This document shows positions 52,285 to 61,332 of a stretch of DNA of 64,000 nt, piece by piece. This DNA comes from Oncomelania hupensis (taxonomy: Eukaryota; Mollusca; Gastropoda; Littorinimorpha; Pomatiopsidae). The DNA lies in the NCBI GenBank assembly GCA_036898135.1, contig CM072526.1:4917555-4981554 (forward strand). The letters run 5' to 3'. The notes beneath the pieces were generated by a model that saw nothing but the letters and a program-made list of their open reading frames with translations, searched no databases and was not told where the DNA came from. Position 1 is the stretch's first letter, and each line of letters starts with the position of its first letter. The position numbers were made by a program, and so were the translations under genes.

Positions 52285-52759
52285 AGTCTGCATCAGCCGT
52301 TGGAAAGTGGCGGGGGCCGAGATGAGACCCACTGGCATCCGGGTGTACTCATAGAGGCCCATAGGAGTGACGAAGGCTGTTTTGTGTTGATGTCGGGGGT
52401 CCATGGCGATTTGGTGATATTCACTGGTCAGGTCCAACGTGGAGAAGTATTGGGCCCCAACCAGCGTGTCAAAGGACTTAAATGTGAGGTAGCGGATATG
52501 CATCACCAACCGTCTTGGCGTTTAGGCGGCGATAGTCGACACATAGCCGCACAGTCCCATCTTTCTTTCGCACAACGACGATTGGTGCCGTGTATGGACT
52601 GTGGCTCTCGAAGATGTTGTTCTTCTCCAGGAGTCCTCTGATGTGGTCTTGGATTTCTTTCAGCTGGTGAGGTGGGATGCGCCTGTAGGGTTGGGCGACG
52701 GGCACTTCGTCTCTCGTCCGCAGTTGATGTTGGACGATGTCCGTGTAGCCCAAATCCAA
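52285..52759 (-). pseudogene. reverse transcriptase N-terminal half, truncated
   Basis: 52478-52759 has [40 protein letters not shown] and [18 protein letters not shown] (fingers). 52282-52509 has [16 protein letters not shown] (motif A Asp; S replaces the usual G/K position), [20 protein letters not shown] and PATFQRLMQ, one frame away. The YxDD motif, RNase H and integrase are absent, cut off at about 52285. Confidence 0.85.
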
Positions 52760-53020
52760 CTCGTTTTGGACAAAGGCTTATCTGTTCTTGTCCAGGACTT
52801 GTTGAAGAAGTTCCCACTGTCTGGTTGTGCCATCGAACGTGGGGCAGGGAATGGTGTTCTTGGTGGTCTGTCCTGCTGGTGTTCCGATGGTGACCACGAG
52901 TTCATTTACAATGGCGGTGAATGCCACCTCGTCCTTTCCTTGGACATCCTCTACTGTCTGCAGTGACGCCAGTGGAGTCCGGGCTGGAAGCATGACGTCC
53001 AACTCTGAGAGCTTGGCCAC

Positions 53021-53797
53021 TCACACGTATCGCTGTGAAGCGTCACCGCTGACGAGGGTCGGAACGATCAGCAGACCTCCAGGCAGGGATTGTGCTAAAG
53101 GTGACGCCAGTAGCTGTCGCGTAGGCCGCTGCGTTGAGGTCACTCGCACAGTGGCAATGGCGAAGGAAGGGACCACTGTTTGTACTGCTGTCTTGGCGAT
53201 GCCTTGGACCAAGGTGTTGTCATGCCGCACTTCTTGGATGGACGCAAACAGGCCTTGGGGTAAGCTGATCGGACTGGCTGTCATCCACTCTCCCAGGACG
53301 TTCATCCCGACCAACAACGGCAGGCGCTTCTTGCGTTCCCTCATGACCGTTTCCGTGGGCTCCCTGACGACCAGGATGGGAATACCAGAAAACGTGGTCC
53401 CGTCCAACTGCAGCTCAGCGACCAGGATACCGAAGTAGGGTACCTCTGCGCCGTTTACTGCCCGCAGCTTGAGGTGGAACGACTGAAGGAAAACGTCACC
53501 AAGATTCTCGGTGACCCAGGTCTGCGTCACAGTCGTTACCTCGCTGCCCGTGTCGAGGAGAGCTTGCACAGCTCGGCCATTTATGCGTGCGGTTGTCGTG
53601 GGGCATTCGCCAATCAGCCTTTTACTGCCCTTGCCCCCCGTTGCCTGTGTTTCGACAACGGGGCTAGCAGTTTCCTTGCTGCCCTCGTGGTGATTGTTGT
53701 CCTCGTGGTGGTTGGACGTGGGGTTGTTTTTGAGGACAGCTCCTCTGGAGGTGGCCTCTTCGGCCGCAAACCCAGCAGACAGCAGTTCTGGTGTCAC
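53021..53797 (-). CDS. retropepsin region of partial Ty3-type element
   Basis: Open frame overlapping the end of gag. AVQALLDTGSEVTTVTQTWV carries the catalytic DTG of aspartic proteases, and LLVGMNVLGEW holds the second conserved hydrophobic-Gly segment. The frame stops at 53021 (SQRYV-stop) and the linker to the reverse transcriptase continues in another frame (52778-53020), so pol is broken here. In a full element the protease cuts gag-pol. Confidence 0.8.
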   Translation of the reverse strand: MTPELLSAGFAAEEATSRGAVLKNNPTSNHHEDNNHHEGSKETASPVVETQATGGKGSKRLIGECPTTTARINGRAVQALLDTGSEVTTVTQTWVTENLGDVFLQSFHLKLRAVNGAEVPYFGILVAELQLDGTTFSGIPILVVREPTETVMRERKKRLPLLVGMNVLGEWMTASPISLPQGLFASIQEVRHDNTLVQGIAKTAVQTVVPSFAIATVRVTSTQRPTRQLLASPLAQSLPGGLLIVPTLVSGDASQRYV

Positions 53798-54536
53798 GTT
53801 GAGGAGCCGACTGTGGACGTTGCTTTAGCTGCTGCAGCTGCTCCTCCAGCTCCGCTAGTTGACCCTGCAGAGCCGCCATTCCTTGGGGGTCGGGCACCGG
53901 CGTTGCTGTCTGTTGTTGGGTTGTCACGCTGTCGCCGTCACGGTCCTCCTCCTGCAGCCAGCGCTGGGCTTCCGCTCTGGCCCGCAGGTAGGAGACATCC
54001 TCTCCCCTAATGATGCGGCGGAGCTCCCGTCGAAGGTCTTGTGATTTGAGCCCCTCAACGAATTTATCACGCAGCATTTCGTCAGGGATGCTGCCAACCT
54101 TTCTTGTATTGGACGGCAGGGCCAGCTGCTGAAGTTGTTGGCCGTACTGCAGCACGGTCTCTCCTGCTCCCTGCTGCCGGCTGTGGAACCTGCTTAAAGT
54201 GCTGGTGACTCCCCTCTGGTCGGCGAGCGTCTCCTTCAGGACACCCAGGGCCTCCTGTGTGAAGTCCTCGACGTCATTGCCATCCCCCGTGAAGGTTGGA
54301 AGTTTGGGGGGTGGCATCATCCACAACTTCTGCATGGTCGAAGAAGGTGCGTGGGTGGAAGAAATGTCATCTTGCGCCGCCTCTGATGTCCTCTCGTGAC
54401 TGGATGGGCGATGAGGTGTGGTGTAGCCTCTGTGGGCCCCTCCTTCCTGGATGAGGGCAGTCTCTTCGCTCTCGCTTTCCATTGGTCGGTTCCTCAGCTG
54501 CCTTGCCTTCTTATATGCCTTCCTTGGGTTTGTCAT
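53664..54536 (-). CDS. gag of partial Ty3-type element
   Basis: The start is placed at the ATG at 54536 (MTNPRKAYKKARQLRNRP), because upstream codons are only the GA/TC repeat and leader. The protein has a Ser/Glu-rich N-terminus, then a retrotransposon gag core (PPPKLPTFTGDGNDVEDF, ETVLQYGQQLQQLAL, LRDKFVEGLKSQDLRREL), a Gln-rich coiled-coil-like stretch (LAELEEQLQQLKQR) and one CCHC zinc knuckle (CWVCGRRGHLQRSC). The gene is open to its stop at 53664 and overlaps the protease frame by about 130 bases in a different frame, as where ribosomal frameshifting makes gag-pol. It assembles particles in intact relatives. Confidence 0.85.
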   Translation of the reverse strand: MTNPRKAYKKARQLRNRPMESESEETALIQEGGAHRGYTTPHRPSSHERTSEAAQDDISSTHAPSSTMQKLWMMPPPKLPTFTGDGNDVEDFTQEALGVLKETLADQRGVTSTLSRFHSRQQGAGETVLQYGQQLQQLALPSNTRKVGSIPDEMLRDKFVEGLKSQDLRRELRRIIRGEDVSYLRARAEAQRWLQEEDRDGDSVTTQQQTATPVPDPQGMAALQGQLAELEEQLQQLKQRPQSAPQRDTRTAVCWVCGRRGHLQRSCPQKQPHVQPPRGQQSPRGQQGNC

Positions 54537-54628
54537 CTTTCTTGATCCTGCTCGCAGCGCCAAACTTTGTGTAGTGATGTTGGATGTTGGAGAGAAGATG
54601 ATAAAGTGATGGAGGCTAGGGTGATGAA

Positions 54629-54632
<4 letters not shown>

Positions 54633-54714
<82 letters not shown>
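54633..54714. repeat. (TC)n microsatellite
   Basis: 82-bp pure TC run in the presumed LTR/leader of the partial Ty3-type element; gives an Arg-Glu repeat on the minus strand. Confidence 0.95.
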
Positions 54715-54716
<2 letters not shown>

Positions 54717-55604
54717 CAAAGCCAGTTCGTTGGTGACCGTTGAAAGTTTTATTCTCGAAGTGCATCATACTAAGAGAGCGCAACAGGCAATGCTCCATTT
54801 GTACTAGATCTAAATAAAAGTCTTGTTGTGTATTAATGCAGTGTAATTTGACCAGTCTTGTTCACTTTATCAATGTTGTTTCATTTTGGTAGCTGCATAA
54901 CACGTCATTATTGTATTAGTGCTCTAATAAAATACACGAGTAGTGTTGGTACAAGAGTAGTACATAACGACTTATGTCTAATATGATTTTAATTATTGTA
55001 TGTTAATGGTACTTTGGAAAATGAAAATAAGGTTACGGTTTTGTATTTGGTTTGAATAAAATTGGGAACTCGTTTTTGAGGATGAATATACAGTGTTGCT
55101 TTCTCGTTCTTTTGTTTGTTACAGAAAACTGTTGTACGTGTATCATGTGTAAGTTGTTTTTTGTGGGCTTTTTCCCTCAGTTTTCATAATTTTTCAAGAG
55201 GAAAAGTATGCTATTTGACTCTTACAATAATTATCTTTTCTTTTCTTTTCTCAGCAATGGAGGAAAACTATTCTTTCTGACACATAAAATAGTTTTCCAT
55301 TAATTTTTTAACATTTTCAATGGAAAACTATTCTATGCGGCAGATAGAGTAGTTTTACTCATACTATTTTACAGAAGGAAAATATTCTAAGTGGCATTTT
55401 GTTTATTTTAACAAGATAGGAAAAGATTTTTGAGAAAGGTATTGTCAAAAACAGACCACGATCCATTTATCTCTTACATATATGGGTTTCAGACCATAAA
55501 ATTACTTTTTATTGAAATAGGAAGATTTTTTTGCTTCTCCTGTAAAATTTCAAAAAAGGCACTTAGAATTCTTTTCCTCTAGACCCGCGAGCTGTGTACT
55601 CTAG

Positions 55605-55989
55605 GCAGTTTGAATGCAGAATGACTCTGCTGTCTGCCTGAACCAGGTAGAACCGGTATACCTAATCTCTCTCTGTCCCAATTGGCTGTAAATTCGATTA
55701 GCTCTAACGTAAGCTGGATGATGTCACTATACTGCTCTATCGTCCGTATAGCAGAGTGTAGCACACATCATTAACTTCTGTCGTCTGCTTCAGTGTAACA
55801 TTAACCTTAGTGGTACAACTGACTAAACAGGGCAAAAACTTAAAATGTGCTGTGTTTAAATCTCGGCTCTTGTTACAGGCTCCCTCAACTGAAAAGAGGC
55901 GATGACTACTGGATTCGACCTTTTTCTACTACAGAACCTAGTTTAACACTGCACTATCCTAGGGTCCTATTTACAAACTAGTTAAGTTG
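55605..55989 (-). other. 3' flank of the Gmr1-like element; possible LTR start
   Basis: On the minus strand AGTTGAGGGAGCC (purine-rich) is followed by TGTAACAAGAGCC near 55880, which could be a polypurine tract and LTR start. No matching copy was found at the other side of the element, so it is not confirmed. Confidence 0.35.
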
Positions 55990-55991
55990 CT

Positions 55992-57480
55992 CTACCTGAG
56001 CTGCAATGCTATGCCAGGTAGCAATGGACACTGGTGGGCGACAGCTGATATGTCCTCTACGAGATGACGACTGAGGTAGTCGGTTCCGTGGTTCTCTTTG
56101 CCGGGGATGTACTCGATTTGGAAAGAGTATGCCTGAAGGGTGAGTGCCCATCGCATCAGGCGCGAGTTCAAGGATTTGGAGGCTGCCAGGAACGATAGTG
56201 GTTGGTGGTCCACCTGAACTGTGAAGTGGGTCCCATACAGTTAGAGTTGAAACGTCTGTATGGCCCAGACCAGTCCAATGCATTCTTTCTCCGACGTGGC
56301 GTAGTGTGTCTCGGCGGGTCTCAGTTTTATGCTGGCGTAGGCGACAGGGAATAGCGTCTCCGTGTTCTTGGGGTCGCGCTAAAGCAGTACTGCTCCGAGT
56401 CCTAAGTCGGTGCGTAGAACGAAGGGCTGCGTCATATCTGGTAGGTGGAGTACTGGCGCCGATGTCATTTTGTCCTTGAGGGTTTGGAATGCTGTCTCGC
56501 AATCGGCTGTCCAATTGACTTTGTCCGGGGCGGTTTTCCGGGTTCCATTGGTTAGTGGCACTGCGATGCTGTTGTAGTTGGGATGAACTTCTGGTAGAAG
56601 CCGCAGAGCCCCAGAAACGACTGCACTTCCTTTTTGGTCTTGGGCCTAGGAGCGTCGAGCAGACGTTTCACGGTCTTTTCTACAGGTCGCAGGCTTCCTT
56701 GACTTATGGTGTGTCCCAGAAATTCTAATTCAGTGAATCCAATCTGACACTTGGTGGGTCGTGCCGTCAATCCAGTGTCTCTGAGGCGGGCGAGTAGTCG
56801 TTGTAGGAGAGTGACATGTTACTTCCACGTAGGTGTTGCGATGAGGATGTCGTCCATAAACGAGTGTAGGTGCTCGTTGCTCAGGGATGCCAGGAGTTTC
56901 CGCATCATGGCGCTAAAGATGCTGGGTGCGTTGTGTAGTCCGAAGGGAAGTACGTTGAACTCGAAGTGTCCTTCCATGGTGATAAACGCTAGGTACTTTC
57001 GGACTTGTGGTTGTACTGGTATCTGATAATACCCTTTGCTGAGGTCGATGCGTGAGAGTACTTCGCTCGCTGTAGCTTGGCAAATAGGTCGGTCTGGTCC
57101 GGGAGTGGTTCTGGCTGAAACTGCGTTACGGCAGTCAGAAGTCTGAAGTCGATGCACAGTCGATGCTCTCCGTTGGGCTTTCGCAGCAATACCGTGCTCT
57201 GTAGGGTGAAATAGACGCTGAGATGATTCCGGCTGCCAGTAAGGTGTCTATCTCTTCCTTGATGGCTCGCTGCTGTGACAGTGGCATCGGGTAGAGCTTT
57301 CTGGCGGACGGGTGTTGGGTCGGTCACCGTTAGGGTTACTTCGACGAGGTCTGTCCTCCCTGGTCGGTCTGTAAGCACAATCTGATGTTGTCGAGTGACC
57401 TGTAGCACTTGCTTTTGCTGTTTGGCGGCTAGATCTCCGTTGAGTATCACATCCTTGTGGGTCTCTTTGTAATGCATGGG
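55992..57480 (-). pseudogene. reverse transcriptase and RNase H of the Gmr1-like element
   Basis: 56989-57477: linker (VLQVTRQHQIVLTDRPGRTD), then VLLRKPNGEHRLCIDFRLLT (fingers). 56819-57157: RIDLSKGYYQIPVQPQVRKY (motif A), LPFGLHNAPSIFSAMMRKLL, HSFMDDILIATPTW (catalytic MDD). 56552-56770: KCQIGFTELEFLGHTISQG and VQSFLGLCGFYQKFIP (thumb). 56379-56561: WTADCETAFQTLKDKMTSAP, LRTDLGLGAVLL (RNase H start; the usual TDAS is TDLG). 55992-56213: DHQPLSFLAASKSLNSRLMR and YIPGKENHGTDYLSRH (RNase H end). Frame changes separate each part. Confidence 0.85.
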
Positions 57481-57489
57481 ATACTCTAC

Positions 57490-57727
57490 TGCAATTTATT
57501 GTCTCCATGCTGTCTCCTTCCTCCGCGATGGCGATGGCTAGCAAGTTGTGAGTGCTGGGGGTCGCTGGTCGGTCCGTGTATTTCTTGAGGAGATTGATGT
57601 AGTGGTATTGGGCTCTCCAGTTTACCTCTACTTGGTGGACTGTCTTGGATCTCTTGGCAGTCACGCGGTACGATCCTCTCCAAGCGATGTCCAGCTTGTT
57701 GGTTCCACTTGGAAGTAAGAGTAGCAC
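57490..57727 (-). pseudogene. integrase C-terminal domain of the Gmr1-like element
   Basis: LLLLPSGTNKLDIAWRGSYR, VHQVEVNWRAQYHYINLLKK and YTDRP: the SH3-like C-terminal domain of Ty3-type integrases, which contacts DNA or chromatin. It sits directly between the integrase core and the RT, confirming the unusual order. The frame ends soon after near 57480. Confidence 0.8.
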
Positions 57728-57929
57728 TTGATCGCCGACTTACAGTTCTCGGTCCTTCGCGTGGAGGTTGTAGTACTTCGCCTGCCGGGCTCTTGCCTTC
57801 TTCAGTGCTTCACCAGCTTTCTTCCACGTTGCTTTGAGGGTTCCCTGCAGGTCTGCGACGTACTTGGTGGCACCTCTGGGTGTGTCGTTTATCTTGGCTT
57901 CCGTCTAACTTCTGCGTAGGGCTTCTAGC

Positions 57930-59160
57930 GGTCATGCTAGTGGTCTGCAGAAAAGCAATGTTGACGGGGTGTAACCTGTGGCTGCATGGGGCGTTTCTCG
58001 ATTCGCGAACAGTGCCGCCTTCACGTAGGTGTCCCACGCTTCCTTGTTGTCGTCGGCGACTTTCTTGAGGATGGTAAGAAGGGTTCCATTCAGTCTTTCT
58101 ACTTGTCCGTTGCTGGCTGGGTGGTACGTTGGCGTGCGAATGTGATGAACCTGTATCAACTCGAACACGTGTTGCATCAGGCGGCCGGTGAACGGAGATC
58201 CGTTGTCCGTTCTAATGCTGTCCGGGAATCCCACTCTGGTAAGATGGCGATAAGTGCATCTGCAATCTTCCTGGTGTCGATCGCTGGCAACGGTACTGCT
58301 TCGCACCACATCGAACAGGCGTCGACGAGTGTGAGAAGAAATCTGTTCCGCTTCTTCGTCATGGGCATTGGTCCTACTATGTCTACTGAGACTTGCTGGA
58401 ATGGGACGCCGACTACTACCGATGGTCCTAAGATAACTGGTACGGTGTGATGTCGCGGGGAATATCGTTGACATTGGTGACAAGATTTCACGTAGCGCTT
58501 GACATCCTCCGTGATTCCTGGCCAATAGTAGTGTGCGCTGATCCTCTGTACTGTGGCACCAATTCCCATGTGTCCGCTGAGTGGCATGCTGTGGCCTACT
58601 TCTAGTACTTGGGCTCGAAGGGAGGCTGGCAGTACTAGTTGAGTTTGATATCCATCTCCTCGCCGATGTAGAACTCCATCTTCCATGTAGAAGTCTCCTT
58701 TGTGCGGGGGTGTGTGCGCCTTTGGTAACTTCTGGAAGAACTTTGCTATCGAGGCGTCCGCTTTCTGTGCTGTTTTGATCTCTTCGAGTCCTGGATTCGG
58801 GGCTAACTCGGGCTGGTGTGGTTGGGTTTTAGCCTGGGCCCTGGTTTTCACTGCAGCTGTCTCTACAGTTTTAGGGGGCCTGCCTAAAAACACATACCTA
58901 CATCCTAGCACTAGATCATACAGGGGTTTCTGTACAACTGCTGCTTGGATTCGTCCTGTGACGTATCTACTCTCTACCTCTATCCAAGCTATAGGGCAAG
59001 TGGTCGTCGGTTTCGTCAAGTCTGGGCCTTGTAGTTCGACTGTCTTGTCCGTCAAGTCCGCGCGCGATACAAGAGACTCGCAAAATATCGCGTCGTATGA
59101 TAGACTTGTGTGATACAGACAGTTCGTTTCTTTACCGTTGACCTTGACCGTGTCTGTCAC
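57930..59160 (-). pseudogene. protease-like region and integrase of the Gmr1-like element
   Basis: 58177-59160: MTDTVKVNGKETNCLYHTSL looks like a retropepsin whose DTG is replaced by HTS. A KTRAQAKTQ linker follows, then the integrase zinc-binding domain (HSMPLSGHMGIGATVQRISA, YWPGITEDVKRYVKSCHQCQ) and the first catalytic Asp in VSVDIVGPMP. A frameshift near 58240 moves to 57932-58525, with SIRTDNGSPF (second Asp) and YHPASNGQVERLNGTLL (Glu). All three acidic residues are present. The integrase therefore lies 5' of the reverse transcriptase. Not functional because of the frameshifts and altered protease. Confidence 0.85.
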
Positions 59161-59203
59161 CGATGATCTCCGATGGGGTGTGGCTTTGTACCGCTGCTTT
59201 GAG

Positions 59204-60313
59204 TTAGAACTCTATGAGCTGGCCGGCTTTCGCGCTCGTCCCTACGTTGTGCGGCCAACTTGAAACATTCCGCGGTGGAGTGATTATTTCTGTTGCAGAA
59301 CGAGCAAAACCGTTTTTGTTCTGCGGGACCTCTTTTTTCGAATTCCGCGTTGGGTCCTCTATTTTGCCCAGGTCTGGGGTGATTCGGCCGATTTCCCGGT
59401 GAGGGCTTCGTTTCTGTGCCTCTTTCCCGTTAGGTTTTAGGTCTCGCCTGAAGTTCTTGGCTTCTACGTGGGCGGCCACGTACCTATCTGCGACCTTGAC
59501 CAGATCTTCCAGTCTTTCCGCACCCTGCTCTACTGAGAATGTTTTCAGCTCGGGGGTCATGGCTTCCCGTAGCTGTTCCCACACTAATAGTTCGGTCAGT
59601 CCATCATATGTCTTAGCCGTGGCTGACTGGCTAATCAACTTATCCAGCATTGTGGATAACTGCGCATAACTTTCTCCTTTCATTCTCCGATTGGTGCGGA
59701 ATTTTTGCCGGTAGCATTCTCCTGTGAGTTCGAATCCCGTTAGGAGCGCCTCTTTTACTCTGTGATTAGTCAGTCACTCTGTCAGTCGGTAGCTTACTAT
59801 AGATGTCATATGCCTTTCCTCTAAGCCCTTGATTAAGCTTAAAAGACCAATGGGTGGGATCTAGTTTGTACTCTGTGGCTAGGCGCTCAAACCTAGTTAG
59901 AGATCTAGACCTTCTTCTCATTCGTTGAATGGTCCCAGTGGGAATGACAAACCTAGTACAGGGTTGGAGGCTACATCTAGTTGATCTGAGTGGGGAGGGG
60001 TGGTGGCCGAACTTGAGGCTCCTAATCTCCTCAGTTCCAACTCATGCTGTCTGTCTTTTTCCTTTTCTGCCCTCTATTTTTTTTCTGCCCGCTCATAGTC
60101 CCATCTCCTAACTTCTGTTTTTCTCTCTGCTGCTACCTTCTTCTGTTCTGCTTCTAATTCTGCTTTCTTCTGTTCTCTCTCTGCTGCTCTCTCTGCCCTA
60201 GCCTCCTGCTTCTCTACTTCTTCATTGATATACGCAATGAAGTCGGTTCCTGCTAAGTGTAATGTTTCTCCTAATTCCTTAAAGCGTAATCTTAAGGCTA
60301 CTGGGTCTGACAT
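59204..60313 (-). pseudogene. gag of the Gmr1-like element
   Basis: Starts at the ATG at about 60313 (MSDPVALRLRFKELGETLHL), runs into a charged coiled coil (KQEARAERAAEREQKKAELE...), and stops at 60074 by a frame change at a T/A-rich site. 59204-59683 resumes with ESYAQLSTMLDKLISQSATA, LLVWEQLREAMTPELKTFSV and LEDLVKVADRYVAAH, similar to the SCAN-like helical gag domain. The zinc knuckle C-SF-C-NRNN-H-STAE-C near 59255-59300 is in the neighbouring frame. In intact relatives this forms the particle shell. Confidence 0.75.
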
Positions 60314-60373
60314 TGCCAAAAGTGTCTATGACCAACCTCTGAATCACGTGGAATACAAAAACCCTAGCAATGT

Positions 60374-60682
60374 GAAAAAAAATGAAAATACCCAACCTAT
60401 CTGAATTTGGAGGAATGAGGAAGAAAACAAAAGCATTTCCGAAAATGTGTACAGCTTAACTTGAAAGCACTGTTCGGTGGAATTTTCGATGTAAGCAATA
60501 TATAACTATAGGCATAAAACCAAGAACTACAAAAGAAAGTAACCACACTGTTACACGGGTTACCCAAGTATGCTTACATCGAACAGTGCTTTCAAGTTAA
60601 GATGTACACATTTTCCGAAATGCTTTTGTTTTCTTCCTCATTCCTCCAAATTATGATAGGTTGGGTATTTTCATTTTTTTTG
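60374..60682. repeat. imperfect palindrome, arms of about 100 bp
   Basis: The left arm (60374-60478: AAAATGAAAATACCCAACCT ... GAAAGCACTGTTCGGTG) is the reverse complement of the right arm (60578-60682: GAACAGTGCTTTCAAGTTAA ... GGTTGGGTATTTTCATTTTT) with few mismatches, around a loop of about 100 bp. Could be a small foldback transposon just upstream of the Gmr1-like gag. No flanking duplication recognised. Confidence 0.85.
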
Positions 60683-61332
60683 GAGAGACCGGAATTACTT
60701 CTGGCTTTAGCAATGTTTGTAACTACTTGGCTGCGCGTGATTACATACGTGTAGTAGTTCCTGCCGATAAAGGTGAATGTGACGAGGCGAAAGCTGAAAC
60801 GCGCTGACTCAAGGCACCTGTCTTGCAAAGTTCCGTCTCGCAGTGCCCCTCCGGTTAGTTGAGATGAAGGTGATGGAAGAAGGGCTGGTCATTGGAGGTG
60901 ATAGTGATGGATGGATGGTTGATACGCCCAGTACTCCCGGAAGCAATTGCACCCTGTAAATGATCATATTGCTGTCAGCAAACAGGTTAAATCTGTATAT
61001 TATTTTTAACTAGTACCAGTGGAATGGTGCGTATGGGTTCAGTTTGTAAACACACAACACAAAGTCAGACTCCAGCCTGTTATACTAATCACGAAATGCT
61101 TTATATCCTAGCTGGCTCTGAAGGCTCAGTGGGGGCTAAATTTATGTTAAGCTTCTTGTACCAACAGAGCCTTGAGCAACAGTTAAAAGTTAGTTCATCA
61201 TTGCTTTTAGGGTCCAGCAGACTTCAATGAACAGAATCAGGACATTTTTTGGGAGTGCGCTATATAAAAACAGTAATAACAAATAAAATAATAATTCATC
61301 AATTCAATTGCCTGCCTACATGCATGTTCTAC
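60683..61332. other. no gene recognised
   Basis: Mixed composition; no conserved motif. Possibly leader of the Gmr1-like element or host DNA. Confidence 0.45.

Larger units (their letters stand above)
52285..54568 (-). mobile_element. partial Ty3-type element: gag, protease, start of RT
   Basis: Minus strand, 5' part only. A primer-binding-site-like TTTGGCGCTGCGAGCAGG lies at about 54549-54566, just before gag. Order gag, protease, reverse transcriptase is standard. It is cut off within the RT at about 52285. A 5' LTR should lie to the right (54568 upward, with (TC)n and AATAAAACTTTC near 54755), but its outer limit was not found. Confidence 0.8.
50779..55604. mobile_element. large terminal-inverted-repeat (foldback-like) element
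   Basis: Left end AGCATAGCTCGCGGGTGTAT then AGGAAAACTATTCTAAATGAC (from 50783) pairs with the right end, whose reverse complement reads AGTACACAGCTCGCGGGTCT then AGAGGAAAAGAATTCTAAGTG (to 55600). CTAG flanks both ends (50779-50782, 55601-55604). Both arms are filled with repeats of TTAGAATA and TTTTCCTCTC words. In the left arm (50990-51320) TTTCCTC recurs every 62-66 bp. The core is displaced by LINE copy G and a partial Ty3 element. No transposase of its own is visible; superfamily unknown. Confidence 0.65.
55990..60313 (-). mobile_element. Gmr1-like Ty3-type element (integrase before RT), decayed
   Basis: Read from 60313 downward: gag with coiled coil, SCAN-like segment and zinc knuckle; protease-like region; integrase with zinc-binding and DDE motifs; integrase C-terminal domain; reverse transcriptase; RNase H. 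Ty3/gypsy elements normally have integrase last. Integrase ahead of a Ty3-type RT is the order known for Gmr1-like elements, first described from deuterostomes. At least six frameshifts or stops. LTRs were not identified. Confidence 0.85.

Noticed and set aside
53474..54010. Plus-strand frame opposite gag/protease
   Set aside because: Antisense shadow of the Ty3-type gag and protease.
55978..56514. 178-codon minus-strand frame
   Set aside because: Overlaps RNase H coding sequence in another frame; Arg/Ser/Pro-rich without motif.
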